Shown here: piece after piece, positions 12,497 to 21,650 of the stretch
How positions within the stretch are numbered: position 1 is the stretch's first letter
Layout of the letters: every line of letters starts with the position of its first letter
Assembly: GCA_905479575.1 (NCBI GenBank)
Contig: CAJQNB010000001.1
Span: 1-64,000 of the forward strand
Direction of reading: 5' to 3'
DNA length: 64,000 bases
Source: an uncultured Pseudophaeobacter sp.
GTDB taxonomy: Bacteria; Pseudomonadota; Alphaproteobacteria; Rhodobacterales; Rhodobacteraceae
Notes under the pieces: generated by a model
Databases searched by the model: none
Told to the model about the DNA's origin: nothing
Seen by the model: only the letters and a program-made list of their open reading frames with translations
Translations under genes and position numbers: made by a program

Positions 12497-14569
12497 TTAG
12501 TCAGTCTGGCGCAAAACGTCCAGAAAGGCGGGCAAGAATCTCTCGGCCCGGCGCTCGCCTAACAACATGGTTATGCCGCGCTCATCATCTGGCCGCATTT
12601 GGGTCAGTTTCGCCAGCAGGGCCGCCGGGCAGCTCAGCGGTTTCAGGGTGCCGCAATCGCCCCGGATCAACTGGGTCTGTGCTTCCATCAAGGCATCATA
12701 GGTCGAGCCCGCCCCGGCCCGATTGGCCAACTTGCGCCGCTGGGGGTGCAGCTGCTCCACCGCGCCGGTGATCACCTCAAGGAACTCATCGCCATAGCGG
12801 TCCAGCTTTTTGGCGCCGACTCCCCCGATCCGGGCCATCTGGTCCAGGGTTGCGGGGCGGGTTTCAGCCATCTCGATCAGGGTTTTGTCGTTGAACACCA
12901 CATAGGCCGGCACTTTTTGCGCCTCCGCCAGGGCACGGCGCTTGGCCTTCAGCGCCGACAGCAGCGGCGCGTCTTCTTCCGAGACCAGCATCTTGACCGC
13001 AGGACGACGCTCCGCCGATTTGATGGTATCCTTGCGCAGGGAGATCTGCGCCTCGCCTTTCAGCACTGGCAGGGCGGCCTCGGTCATGCGCAGGGCACCG
13101 TGGCGTTCGGGGTCGGGACGCACCAGATCATGGCCCATCATTTGCCGGAACACCGCCTGCCACTGACGCTTGCTGTATTCCTTGCCGCAGCCAAAGACCG
13201 ACAGGTCACTATGGCCCTTTTCCCGCACCCGGTCGGTTTCATTGCCATACAGAATGTCAATAAGATGCCCGGCGCCATAGGTTTCATTGGTCCGCAGGAT
13301 CGCCGACAGCGCCTTGCGCACCGCTGTGGTGCCATCAAAGACCTCCACCGGCGTGTCGCAAAGATCGCAGTTGCCGCAGGGCGCAGCCTCTTCCTCGAAA
13401 TATCCCAGCAATGTCTGACGGCGGCAGGTCAGGGCCTCGGCCAGCCCCAAAAGCGCGTTAAGCCGCCCATGGTCTGCGGCGCGACGCTCGGGTGGGGCGA
13501 GGCCTTCGTCGATCTGGCTGCGGCGCAGGCGGATGTCATCTGATCCAAACAGAGTGAGGGTCTCTGCCGGGGCGCCATCACGGCCCGCGCGGCCAATTTC
13601 CTGATAATAGGACTCGATTGATTTGGGCAGATCCGCATGGGCCACCCAGCGGATGTCAGGTTTATCAATGCCCATGCCAAAGGCCACGGTGGCCACCACG
13701 ATCAGCCCATCTTCGCGGGCAAAGCGCGTTTCCACATCGCGGCGCTCCCCGGCCTCCATGCCGCCATGATAGTGGCAGGCCGCATGACCGGCATCGCGCA
13801 GGGCGCGGGCCAGGTCTTCGGTCTTGGCGCGGGTGCCGCAGTAGACAATGCCGGACTGCCCTTTGCGCGCCGCTGCAAACTCAAGGATCTGCCGTCGCGG
13901 ACCGTCCTTGGCGGCAAAGGCCAGGTGGATATTGGGCCGGTCAAAACCGCGCAAGAAGCTGCGCGGGGCCTGGCCATCAAACAGCTTGCGCACGATTTCT
14001 TCGCGGGTCTCGGAATCGGCGGTGGCGGTAAAGGCGGCCAAGGGCACGTCCAGCGCCTGACGCAGCTCACCGATGCGCAGATAATCCGGGCGGAAATCAT
14101 GGCCCCACTGGCTGACGCAATGGGCCTCATCCACCGCGATGAGGCTGACATTGATACGATGCAACATATTCAGGGTCGAGCCCGAGGCCAGACGTTCGGG
14201 CGCCATATACAAGAGCTTCAGCTCGCCCGCTTCGATGGACTGCCAGACCGCTTCGGTCTCTTCCTCGGTATTGCCAGAGGTCAGCGCCCCTGCGGTAACG
14301 CCGACCGCCTGTAGGGCGCGTACCTGATCGCGCATCAGGGCAATCAGCGGCGAGATCACCACGGTGATGCCGGCCCGTTGCAGCGCGGGCAGCTGAAAAC
14401 ACAGTGATTTGCCGCCCCCCGTGGGCATGATCGCCAGCACGTTTTCCCCACGCGTCACCGCATCAACGATCTCTTCCTGGCCGGGACGAAAAGCGTCAAA
14501 GCCAAAAATCTCACGCAGGAGCGGACTAGCGGTGCTTTCCGGCTCGGGGATCGCTGGCGCGGCTGTCAT
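12497..14569 (-). CDS. recQ: ATP-dependent DNA helicase RecQ
   Basis: A 690-residue superfamily 2 helicase that unwinds 3'-tailed DNA in recombination and fork repair. The ATG at 14569 gives the start MTAAPAIPEPE, with GAGG 9 bases upstream; an upstream in-frame extension has no family similarity and is left out. Walker A is MPTGGGKSLCF, motif II is DEAH in AVDEAHCVSQWGHDFRPDY, and motif VI is QEIGRAGRDG. The RQC zinc-binding cysteines are present (CRRQTLLGYF, then CGNCDLC), followed by a C-terminal HRDC domain containing the helix-hairpin-helix-like stretch IGGVGAKKLDRYG. It is probably co-transcribed with yaaA. Confidence 0.95.
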   Translation of the reverse strand: MTAAPAIPEPESTASPLLREIFGFDAFRPGQEEIVDAVTRGENVLAIMPTGGGKSLCFQLPALQRAGITVVISPLIALMRDQVRALQAVGVTAGALTSGNTEEETEAVWQSIEAGELKLLYMAPERLASGSTLNMLHRINVSLIAVDEAHCVSQWGHDFRPDYLRIGELRQALDVPLAAFTATADSETREEIVRKLFDGQAPRSFLRGFDRPNIHLAFAAKDGPRRQILEFAAARKGQSGIVYCGTRAKTEDLARALRDAGHAACHYHGGMEAGERRDVETRFAREDGLIVVATVAFGMGIDKPDIRWVAHADLPKSIESYYQEIGRAGRDGAPAETLTLFGSDDIRLRRSQIDEGLAPPERRAADHGRLNALLGLAEALTCRRQTLLGYFEEEAAPCGNCDLCDTPVEVFDGTTAVRKALSAILRTNETYGAGHLIDILYGNETDRVREKGHSDLSVFGCGKEYSKRQWQAVFRQMMGHDLVRPDPERHGALRMTEAALPVLKGEAQISLRKDTIKSAERRPAVKMLVSEEDAPLLSALKAKRRALAEAQKVPAYVVFNDKTLIEMAETRPATLDQMARIGGVGAKKLDRYGDEFLEVITGAVEQLHPQRRKLANRAGAGSTYDALMEAQTQLIRGDCGTLKPLSCPAALLAKLTQMRPDDERGITMLLGERRAERFLPAFLDVLRQTD

Positions 14570-14770
14570 GGAGTGGGACCTCGTTGGGGGCGGCTGCTCT
14601 GATTTGAGCGGTACAATCCCACAGGTCGATTCGGGCGACAAGAGCAAGGGGCAAAGCTTTATGCCTCACCCCTCGACTTTTACGCGCGTCAATCGCTGAA
14701 AACCGCCCTCAGCGTCAGCAGTGCTGCCCAGCCAAGCGGCGGGGCAACGACCTGACGGACAGCACCCGGA

Positions 14771-15058
14771 CTATAAGAAATAGACCATGTTGTTCTGGAT
14801 GATGATACGCAGCGCATAGACCGCAATCAGCACCACCAGCGGCGCCAGATCAATGCCGCTCATATTGGGCAGAATACGGCGCACCGGATCATAAAGCGGC
14901 TCAAGAATGCGCTGCAACATGTACCAGATCTGGCCAACCAGTTGCTGTTGCAGGTTCAGCACCTGGAAATTGATCAGCCAGCTCATGATCACATGGGCGA
15001 TGATGAAGAACCAGACGATGTCCAGGATCAGCAGCAGAATTTGGAACAGAGAGAGCAT
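14771..15058 (-). CDS. YggT family integral membrane protein
   Basis: A 95-residue protein with two hydrophobic spans (LFQILLLILDIVWFFIIAHVIMSWLI near the start and LAPLVVLIAVYALRIIIQ near the end). Between them is the conserved loop LEPLYDPVRRILPNMSGIDL, which is typical of YggT/YlmG proteins. The family is linked to osmotic tolerance and, in plastids and cyanobacteria, to membrane organisation; its molecular role is unknown. It is divergent from the thioesterase gene, with about 130 bp between them. The 200 bp separating it from recQ hold no recognised signal. Confidence 0.88.
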   Translation of the reverse strand: MLSLFQILLLILDIVWFFIIAHVIMSWLINFQVLNLQQQLVGQIWYMLQRILEPLYDPVRRILPNMSGIDLAPLVVLIAVYALRIIIQNNMVYFL

Positions 15059-15191
15059 TCTTTACCTCTTTGGAATAGCAGCCTTACAGGTAAGCAGCCC
15101 TGTGCCCATGTGCAAGGCTTCCGCGAGGTTGCGGTTGACCATTGGTTAATCGGTGGCAAGAGGGGCACAATGCGCAAAGAAAGTAATGCCG

Positions 15192-15740
15192 ATGTTTCCC
15201 ATTGTCCGCCTGATCAAAGACCTGCTCAAGGCGCGCCGTATGGCGCCGCTGGCTCTGACCGAGACCCATGTCTCCAACCATATCTGCTGGCCCTGGGATC
15301 TGGATTTCTGGCTGGAGCTGAACAATGGCCGCGCCATGACGCTGTATGATCTGGGGCGCACCATGCTGGCGCAACGGGTTGGCTTGATCACCACCCTGCG
15401 GCAAAACCGCTGGGGCATGACCGTGGCCGGTACCACTGTGCGGTTTCGCCAGCGCATTCGCGGCTTTGAACGGTTTGAGATGCGCAGCCGGGCCGTGGCC
15501 TGGGATGATAAGTTCATCTACCTGGAACAGAGCATGTGGAGAAAGGACGGCACCTGCGCCAGCCACGTGATGCTGCGCACCGCGCTGACCGACAAAAACG
15601 GCATCGTGCCCCCTGCCCGCGTGCTCAAAGCCATGGGCCATCCTGACCTGCCCAGCCTGGAAATGCCCGACTGGATTGACGCCTGGCGCGCGGCGGACGC
15701 GCAACGTCCCTGGCCGCCCATGCAAGATCCCCTTGCCTAG
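15192..15740 (+). CDS. 4HBT/THEM6-like acyl-CoA thioesterase
   Basis: A 182-residue hotdog-fold protein. The start at the second of two close ATGs gives MFPIVRLIKDLLKARR, which fits relatives; an ATG two codons earlier (15186) is also possible. Conserved features are HVSNHICWPWDLDFWLELNN, where the WDLDFWLELNNGR stretch matches the thioesterase-like/THEM6 group, and a central NRWGMTVAGTTVRFR. It probably hydrolyses an acyl-CoA or acts on fatty-acyl thioesters; the substrate is unknown. It is the first gene of a run with the MFS transporter, mepA and the phytase-like gene. Confidence 0.75.
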   Translation: MFPIVRLIKDLLKARRMAPLALTETHVSNHICWPWDLDFWLELNNGRAMTLYDLGRTMLAQRVGLITTLRQNRWGMTVAGTTVRFRQRIRGFERFEMRSRAVAWDDKFIYLEQSMWRKDGTCASHVMLRTALTDKNGIVPPARVLKAMGHPDLPSLEMPDWIDAWRAADAQRPWPPMQDPLA

Positions 15741-15797
15741 GGACCTAAGTGCCTGTCTTATCGCAGATAACAAATCGGTGAGGACGGGCAGGAACAC

Positions 15798-17162
15798 ATG
15801 AGCAATATTTCATCGCGCAAGCGTATTTGGGGCTGGTGGTTCTTTGACTGGGCCAGCCAGCCCTATCACACACTGCTGGTCACCTTTGTCTTTGGCCCCT
15901 TCTTTGCTGCTGTGGCTGCCAATTACTATTTGGGAGAGGGCCTGGCCCCAGAAGCCGCCAAGGCCCAGGCGCAGACCATGTGGTCGATCGGGATGACCGT
16001 AACCGGGCTGATGATCGGCTTTGGCGCGCCTTTCATCGGCGCATTGGCGGATATTTCCGGACGCAAACGGCCCTGGTTGATCGGCTTTTCGCTGATGTAT
16101 GCGCTCGGCGCCTGGGGGATCTGGTATTCAGATCCAGCCGGCAGCAACCTGTGGTGGATGTTGGTGACCTTTGGCTTTGGCTTCATCGGTGCGGAATTTG
16201 CCCTGATCTTTGCCAATTCGCAACTGCCCAGCCTCGGCGACAAGGATGATGTCGGAGCCATCTCCGGTTCTGGCTTTGCCTTTGGCTACCTTGGCGGCGT
16301 TCTGGCGCTGTTCATCATGCTGCTGCTGTTTGTTGAACAGGGCAGCGGCAAAACCCTGATCGGGCTGGACCCGGTCCTGGGGTTGGATGCTGAAACCCGC
16401 GAGGGCACCCGCGCCGTCGGGCCGTTCACCGCCCTGTGGTTCATTCTCTTCATGGTGCCCTACTTTCTCTGGGTCAAAGATGACGCCCGCACCGGCAAGC
16501 GGGGCAGCCTGGGACAGGCCATCTCTTTGGTAATCGCATCCGTCAAGGCGCTGCGCTATCGCGGCAGTCTGGCGCGCTATCTGGGGTCATCGATGCTCTA
16601 CCGGGATGCGCTGAACGGGCTTTATGGCTTTGGCGGCGTCTATGCCAGCCTGGTGCTGGACTGGGAAATCACCAGTATCGGCATCTTTGGCGTCATATCT
16701 GCAATTGCCGCCGCAGCCTTTAGTTGGGTCGGCGGTATGGCCGACAAACGGTTTGGCCCCAAACCCGTGATCGTCGCCGCGATTCTGGTGCTGACGCTGG
16801 TCTGCCTAACCGTGGTGAACATGTCGCGTGAGGCATTGTTTGGCATCGAGCTGGCGACGGGCTCCAAGCTGCCGGACGCTATCTTCTTTGGCTGCGGCAT
16901 GCTGATCGGTGGTTTCGGCGGAATCTTGCAGGCCGCCAGCCGCAGCCTGATGGTGCGTCATACCAACCCTGCAAAGGCAACCGAGAGCTTTGGGCTCTAT
17001 GGTTTGTCCGGGCGCGCCACCGCCTTTTTGGCGCCTGGGCTAATTGGGGTTGCCACAACCCTGACAGGTAGCGCACGATTGGGCATTAGCCCGGTGATTT
17101 TTCTGTTTATCCTCGGATTGATCGTATTGTACCGGGTCAAGGCAGAAGGAGATCAGGTTTGA
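15798..17162 (+). CDS. MFS transporter, UMF1/Atg22-like family
   Basis: A 454-residue inner-membrane protein with about 12 hydrophobic spans. The N-terminal WWFFDWASQPYHTLL corresponds to the DWAxSxY motif of the Atg22-like (UMF1) branch of the major facilitator superfamily. GALADISGRKRPWL matches the loop 2-3 signature. In yeast, Atg22 exports amino acids from the vacuole; bacterial substrates are not known. AGGA precedes the ATG. Its TGA overlaps the TTG start of mepA, so the two are translationally coupled. Confidence 0.88.
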   Translation: MSNISSRKRIWGWWFFDWASQPYHTLLVTFVFGPFFAAVAANYYLGEGLAPEAAKAQAQTMWSIGMTVTGLMIGFGAPFIGALADISGRKRPWLIGFSLMYALGAWGIWYSDPAGSNLWWMLVTFGFGFIGAEFALIFANSQLPSLGDKDDVGAISGSGFAFGYLGGVLALFIMLLLFVEQGSGKTLIGLDPVLGLDAETREGTRAVGPFTALWFILFMVPYFLWVKDDARTGKRGSLGQAISLVIASVKALRYRGSLARYLGSSMLYRDALNGLYGFGGVYASLVLDWEITSIGIFGVISAIAAAAFSWVGGMADKRFGPKPVIVAAILVLTLVCLTVVNMSREALFGIELATGSKLPDAIFFGCGMLIGGFGGILQAASRSLMVRHTNPAKATESFGLYGLSGRATAFLAPGLIGVATTLTGSARLGISPVIFLFILGLIVLYRVKAEGDQV

Positions 17163-18028
17163 GACTGCTTGTAGCGAGTTTTTGTTTCATCTTTGCAGCG
17201 CTCAGTGGCGCCAGCGCCGCCACCCCGGCCAAGCAGCTTTTTGGTGCCAAGGGTACAGGATCACAGCAGGCGCCGGCCCCCTATGGCTCATACGCCAAGG
17301 GCTGCGTTGCCGGCGCGGTGCAGCTGCCGGAAACCGGCGCCACCTGGCAGGCCATGCGGCTCAGCCGCAACCGCAACTGGGGCCATCCCGAAACCATCAG
17401 CTTTATCGAAAAGCTCAGCAAATTTGCCGCACGTCAGCCCGGCTGGAACGGGCTTTATATTGGCGATATCAGCCAACCCCGTGGTGGCCCGATGCTGTCA
17501 GGGCACCGCAGCCATCAAGTGGGGTTGGATATTGATATCTGGATGCGCCCGGCGAACAAGCTGACCTATAGCCGGGCCCAGCGCGAAAAGATCTCCTCCA
17601 TTTCGATGCGGCGCAACAACGGCGCATATGTGAATTCAGACTGGACCCGCGCCCATCACGAGATCATCAAGGCCGCAGCACAGGACAGACGGGTGGCGCG
17701 GATTTTTGTCTTTCCTGGCGCCAAGGTGCAGATGTGCAAGGACGCCAAGGGCGATCGGCGCTGGCTGCGCAAAATCCGTCCCTGGTGGGGGCACCATTAC
17801 CATTTCCATGTGCGTCTGGCCTGCCCCAGGGGCGCCCGAGGCTGTGTTGATCAGGATCGCCCACCACGCGGTGACGGCTGTGACGCTGCACAAAAATGGG
17901 TCAATGATATCTTGAGCCCTCCGCCGCCAAAACCGGCAGACCCAAATGCTCCGGCCCCCAAGCCCCGCCGCGAATACACCCTGACGGACCTGCCCAAACA
18001 ATGCGCCGCCGTTTTGCAATCTAACTGA
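17159..18028 (+). CDS. mepA: Penicillin-insensitive murein endopeptidase
   Basis: A 289-residue zinc endopeptidase of the LAS/M74 family that cleaves D-Ala-meso-DAP cross-links in peptidoglycan in the periplasm. The start is a TTG overlapping the preceding stop, supported by AAGGAG about 6 bases upstream. A signal peptide follows at once (MRLLVASFCFIFAALSGASA). Zinc ligands are visible in GHRSHQVGLDIDIW (H-x6-D) and in WWGHHYHFHVRL (HxH). Paired cysteines near the C-terminus fit disulphides seen in the family. The proline-rich tail (PPPPKPADPNAPAPKPRR) looks like a linker. Confidence 0.93.
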   Translation: MRLLVASFCFIFAALSGASAATPAKQLFGAKGTGSQQAPAPYGSYAKGCVAGAVQLPETGATWQAMRLSRNRNWGHPETISFIEKLSKFAARQPGWNGLYIGDISQPRGGPMLSGHRSHQVGLDIDIWMRPANKLTYSRAQREKISSISMRRNNGAYVNSDWTRAHHEIIKAAAQDRRVARIFVFPGAKVQMCKDAKGDRRWLRKIRPWWGHHYHFHVRLACPRGARGCVDQDRPPRGDGCDAAQKWVNDILSPPPPKPADPNAPAPKPRREYTLTDLPKQCAAVLQSN

Positions 18029-18039
18029 GCATAAACACC

Positions 18040-18948
18040 ATGAAGCGTAGGAAACTGGTCGGTGGCCTTGTTCTGGCCTCCGGCCTCATTGCAGCGGCGG
18101 CAGCCTTTGCCGCAGCCCAGCTTGATCGGTTGGAAAACGCCGCTCAGTTTGCAGGCAGCTATACATGGCGGGCAAGCCCCGATTGGTTTGGGGGATTCTC
18201 CGGGATTGAGCTCTCGGCGGATGGGGCGCAGATGGTGGTTCTCAGTGATCGCGCCCATGTGGCCCGTGCCGATATCCATCGACAGGACGGCGAGATCTCA
18301 GAGATCACCCTGCGCAGTGCCCAACATCTGCGCACCTCCAAGGGGCGACAGCTTTTTGGTCGGATCATGGACAGCGAAGGCCTGGCCCTGGCGCCGGATG
18401 GCTCGCTCTATATTTCCTTCGAAGGACTGTCCCGGGTGGTGCATCACCAAACCGAGGCCAGCCGTGCCCGTGTCCTGCCCCGCCCTAATGAGTTTCGCGG
18501 CTTACCACTGAACAAATCCCTGGAGGCCCTGGCCATCGACCCCCGGGGGCGGCTGTACACCCTGCCCGAAAACGCGTTGAACGCCGATGGGGAGATCCCT
18601 GTCTGGCGCTGGAATGGCAGCCAATGGAGCCAGCCCTTCACCCTGCCCCGACGGGGAGGTTTCTTGCCTGTTGGTGCCGATTTTGGCCCCGACGGCCGTT
18701 TCTATCTGCTGGAACGCAACTTTGTCTTTATCGGTTTTCGCAGCCGCTTGCGCCGCTGGGATATCACCGAACAGGGCGCGATAAACGAAGTCACCCTGCT
18801 GGAAAGCAGCACCGGGGTGCATGACAACCTCGAAGGTCTGTCCGTCTGGCGCGACGCCAAAGGCCTGTTGCGCGCCACCATGGTGTCGGACGACAACTTC
18901 AAAGCCCTGCAACGCACCGAACTGGTGGAATACACCCTGCCAGAGTGA
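18040..18948 (+). CDS. Esterase-like activity of phytase family protein
   Basis: A 302-residue exported protein: a basic start and hydrophobic leader (LVGGLVLASGLIAAAAAFAAA) come before a beta-propeller-like domain of the phytase-esterase-like Pfam family. Visible family features are FSGIELSADG near the start, DSEGLALAPDGSLYIS, SLEALAIDPRGRLYTLPE and DNLEGLSVW, repeating blades with acidic residues. The substrate is unknown; a phosphoester is one possibility. It starts 11 bp after mepA and is likely in the same operon. Confidence 0.8.
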   Translation: MKRRKLVGGLVLASGLIAAAAAFAAAQLDRLENAAQFAGSYTWRASPDWFGGFSGIELSADGAQMVVLSDRAHVARADIHRQDGEISEITLRSAQHLRTSKGRQLFGRIMDSEGLALAPDGSLYISFEGLSRVVHHQTEASRARVLPRPNEFRGLPLNKSLEALAIDPRGRLYTLPENALNADGEIPVWRWNGSQWSQPFTLPRRGGFLPVGADFGPDGRFYLLERNFVFIGFRSRLRRWDITEQGAINEVTLLESSTGVHDNLEGLSVWRDAKGLLRATMVSDDNFKALQRTELVEYTLPE

Positions 18949-19162
18949 CGGGAAATAGGTTTTTCTTTGCTCTCGCAGCGTTTGTCGTTTACGGGCTACA
19001 TGCCCTGCGCATGAGCGAAAAGCCCCTACTGGTGCGCTTGCAACACTGCTCGAACAAGAGCTGCAGCCATTGATGGAAGGCGGTCTAAACTGATTTGGCT
19101 GCGCGCGTCACAATTGGCAAAACACTTGCCAAACGGCTGCAACACAGCTAGGTGAGCCCGTC

Positions 19163-19215
19163 TTCCGCACAAGCTGCGGAACAAGTCGCCGCGACCTTGT
19201 ATAAAAAACGGAACT
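19163..19215 (+). promoter_or_regulatory. Structured leader of the queuosine-precursor transporter gene (possible preQ1 riboswitch)
   Basis: TTCCGC (19163-19168) pairs perfectly with GCGGAA (19176-19181) around a 7-base loop. A second stem follows (ACAAGTCG with CGA-C-CTTGT, 19181-19200). Then comes ATAAAAAACGGAACT, an A-rich tail like the one that closes preQ1-I riboswitches, just before the start codon. The left arm TTCCG could pair instead with CGGAA at 19209-19213, and ACAAG occurs twice opposite one CTTGT, so alternative folds exist. The downstream gene is a typical target of preQ1 riboswitches. I cannot match the exact preQ1-I core, so the class is uncertain. The rest of the 270-bp gap (18949-19162) shows nothing clear. 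Confidence 0.35.
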
Positions 19216-19220
19216 GAAAA

Positions 19221-19844
19221 ATGAATCGTTCTCATCTACCTGGCATTCTTGCCATGGCTGCCGTTGTGGTGGCCTCCAATATCCTGGTGCAATTCCTGTT
19301 TGGCCAATGGCTGACCTGGGGCGCCTTTACCTATCCAATTGCCTTTCTCATCACTGATGTGATGAACCGCGTCTATGGCGCCGGGCCTGCCCGTCGTGTG
19401 GTCTTTGTGGGCTTTGTGGTGGGCGTTGTCTGCTCGCTCATTGGCACCCAGATCATGGGCGAGTTTGGCCCGCTTGTGACCCTGCGCATCGCGCTTGGGT
19501 CTGGACTTGCCTTCCTCACGGCGCAGCTGCTCGATGTGTCGATCTTTGCCGCCCTGCGGAGCGGCAAATGGTGGCGCGCACCGCTGGCCTCCACGCTTGT
19601 GGGCTCCTCGGTGGATACCGTCATCTTCTTTACCATCGCCTTTTCCGGCGCGCTGACCTGGATCGAACCGGCCAATGACGTCTCCTGGGCTGGTGAAATG
19701 CTGCCGCTTTTGGGCGCAGGCCCCATGGCGCCGCTGTGGGTTTCTCTGGCCCTGGCTGACTGGCTGGTGAAACTCTCGCTGGCACTGCTGGCGCTGGTGC
19801 CCTTCCGCATGATCGTCACCCACCTGACGGCAAAGCCCGCCTAA
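19221..19844 (+). CDS. Queuosine precursor transporter (COG1738, YhhQ-like)
   Basis: A 207-residue membrane protein with about six hydrophobic spans. Family features are FTYPIAFLITDVMNRVYG near residue 40 and the later SSVDTVIFFTIAF stretch. The family imports 7-cyano-7-deazaguanine or 7-aminomethyl-7-deazaguanine for making queuosine in the tRNA anticodon wobble position. The start is chosen by family length; GGAA lies upstream. A strong terminator follows. A structured leader precedes the gene. Confidence 0.88.
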   Translation: MNRSHLPGILAMAAVVVASNILVQFLFGQWLTWGAFTYPIAFLITDVMNRVYGAGPARRVVFVGFVVGVVCSLIGTQIMGEFGPLVTLRIALGSGLAFLTAQLLDVSIFAALRSGKWWRAPLASTLVGSSVDTVIFFTIAFSGALTWIEPANDVSWAGEMLPLLGAGPMAPLWVSLALADWLVKLSLALLALVPFRMIVTHLTAKPA

Positions 19845-19871
19845 GGCACACGCCAATACAACAGTCTCGGC

Positions 19872-19904
19872 AAAAGGCCGTGGTCCAGCGGACTGCGGCC
19901 TTTT
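19872..19904 (+). terminator. Rho-independent terminator after the queuosine-precursor transporter
   Basis: AAAAGGCCG pairs perfectly with CGGCCTTTT, with an inner GTCC/GGAC pairing, and ends in a run of T followed by CC and ATTTT. It also reads as a terminator on the other strand. Confidence 0.8.
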
Positions 19905-19935
19905 CCATTTTCGCCAACCACGTTACATCCGCCCC

Positions 19936-20355
19936 ATGTTGCATATCACAAATGATATAGCGCTGCAGGACTGGGAACTGTCCGAGAGCTTCATGCGCGC
20001 CTCGGGGCCCGGCGGGCAGAACGTCAACAAGGTGGCCACCGCAGTCGAGCTGCGGTTCGAGGCCGCCCGCAGCCCTGCGCTCACCCCGGCGGTGAAATCC
20101 CGACTCAAACGTCTCGCAGGTCGACGCTGGACCAAAGAGGGCGCGATTCTGATGCAATGCGACGAGACCCGCTCGCAACTGCGCAACCGCGAGCTGGTGC
20201 GGGACCGCCTGGCCGAGCTCATCCGCAAGGCCCTGGTGGCGCCAAAACGTCGTATAGCGACCAAACCAACGCGCGGATCGGTGAAACGGCGGCTTGACAG
20301 CAAGAAACAGCGCAGCGCAGTCAAATCAATGCGCGGAAAAATCACTCCAGAGTAA
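19936..20355 (+). CDS. arfB: Alternative ribosome-rescue factor B (peptidyl-tRNA hydrolase ICT1-like)
   Basis: A 139-residue protein with the release-factor GGQ motif in SGPGGQNVNKV near residue 25-35. It has the basic C-terminal tail that enters the empty mRNA channel of stalled ribosomes (KPTRGSVKRRLDSKKQRSA). It lacks the codon-recognition domain of RF1/RF2 and has the size of ArfB/YaeJ. It frees stalled ribosomes by hydrolysing peptidyl-tRNA. Confidence 0.93.
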   Translation: MLHITNDIALQDWELSESFMRASGPGGQNVNKVATAVELRFEAARSPALTPAVKSRLKRLAGRRWTKEGAILMQCDETRSQLRNRELVRDRLAELIRKALVAPKRRIATKPTRGSVKRRLDSKKQRSAVKSMRGKITPE

Positions 20356-20422
20356 TCCTAGCGATTGCACCCGGCCGTCACCTTGGCCATGTTTGCCGCA
20401 AATGGATTTGAAGGAGAGCATT

Positions 20423-21169
20423 ATGCGGCTTGCAGGAAAATGCGCCATTGTGACTGGCGGCGCTTCTGGCTTTGGCCTTGGCATCGTTGATAAATTCCTG
20501 GCCGAAGGGGCCAGGGTGATGATTGCTGACATCAATGGTGACAGCGCCTCTGCGTTGGCAGCCGAACGCGGCGACGCGGCGCTGGCCCAGCAGGTCGACG
20601 TTGCCAATGCGGCCTCTGTGAAGGCCATGGCCGAGGCCGCGATTGCCGGTTTTGGCAAGGTCGATATTCTGATCAACAACGCCGGGGTCACCCATCTGCC
20701 CACACCGCTGGACGAGGTGAGCGAGGAAGACTTTGACCGGGTGTACAATGTGAACATGAAATCGGTCTATCTAACCGCCCGCGCCCTGGTGCCGCATATG
20801 AAAACCAATGGCAGCGGCGCCATCCTCAACGTGGCCTCCACCGCCGGGGTCTCCCCCCGGGCAAACCTCAACTGGTACAATGCCTCCAAGGGCTGGATGA
20901 TCACCGCGACCAAGACCATGGCGGTTGAACTGGCCCCCAAGGGCATCCGTGTCAATGCCATCAACCCAGTGGCCGGCGAGACACCTTTGTTGCAGTCCTT
21001 CATGGGCGAAGACACCCCGGAAGTGCGCGCCAAATTCCTGTCCACCATCCCCATCGGGCGTTTTTCCACCCCCGAGGACATGGGCAATGCCGCCTGCTAT
21101 CTGTGCTCTGACGAGGCCAGCATGGTGACAGGCGTCGCCATGGAAGTCGACGGCGGCCGCTGTATATGA
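20423..21169 (+). CDS. SDR family NAD(P)-dependent oxidoreductase
   Basis: A 248-residue classical short-chain dehydrogenase. The ATG at 20423 is preceded by AAGGAG 6 bases upstream. The cofactor motif is TGGASGFGLG, an acidic residue (MIADINGD) after the second strand suggests NAD, NNAG is at about residue 90, and the active site is S (NVASTAG) with YNASKG. The C-terminus MVTGVAMEVDGGRCI is typical. It is close to glucose/cyclohexanol dehydrogenase-like SDRs; the substrate is not predictable. It overlaps the cupin gene by 4 bp (ATGA). Confidence 0.9.
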   Translation: MRLAGKCAIVTGGASGFGLGIVDKFLAEGARVMIADINGDSASALAAERGDAALAQQVDVANAASVKAMAEAAIAGFGKVDILINNAGVTHLPTPLDEVSEEDFDRVYNVNMKSVYLTARALVPHMKTNGSGAILNVASTAGVSPRANLNWYNASKGWMITATKTMAVELAPKGIRVNAINPVAGETPLLQSFMGEDTPEVRAKFLSTIPIGRFSTPEDMGNAACYLCSDEASMVTGVAMEVDGGRCI

Positions 21170-21519
21170 AGACCATCAACCTGGCAGAAAAACTGGCGCT
21201 GTTTGACAGCCATTGGGATCCCAAGGTCATTGCCGACTACAATGACAACGAAATCATGGTGGTCAAATTCCAAGGCGCCTTTCCCTTTCATCTGCACGAA
21301 GACACCGATGATTTCTTCCTGGTGTTAGAGGGCGAGATGGTGATGGAGATCGAAGGTGGCGCGGCGCATGTCGTCAAAGCCGGGGAGCTGTTTGTGGTGC
21401 CCAAAGGCGTCACCCACCGCCCCCGGGCCGAGGCGGAATGCAAGGTTTTGCTGATCGAACCCAAGGGCGAGCCAAACTCCGGCGATGCCAGCACAGCGGC
21501 CGCCAAAAACCGGATCTAG
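21166..21519 (+). CDS. Cupin domain-containing protein
   Basis: A 117-residue single-domain cupin. Metal-ligand motifs are FPFHLHEDTDDFFLVLEGE and FVVPKGVTHRPRA, so the usual His/Glu set is present. Similar small cupins are often called mannose-6-phosphate isomerase-like. The 4-bp overlap with the SDR gene implies coupled translation and a shared pathway. The function is unknown. Confidence 0.85.
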   Translation: MKTINLAEKLALFDSHWDPKVIADYNDNEIMVVKFQGAFPFHLHEDTDDFFLVLEGEMVMEIEGGAAHVVKAGELFVVPKGVTHRPRAEAECKVLLIEPKGEPNSGDASTAAAKNRI

Positions 21520-21650
21520 CGCCACAGCGCAGAGCAGATCCCTGAAAGCCGGCGCAGCCTGTTTGCGCCGGATCAAAGACCCAATCAAAATAGCATCTAA
21601 AAAGGGGGGGATTTTGCCCCGCCCTTTGCCTTGGAACAGGAGATCATAAG

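Noticed and set aside
15084..15797. 237-codon minus-strand frame opposite the THEM6-like thioesterase
   Set aside because: The plus-strand protein has family motifs and continues into a same-strand operon; the minus frame has none.
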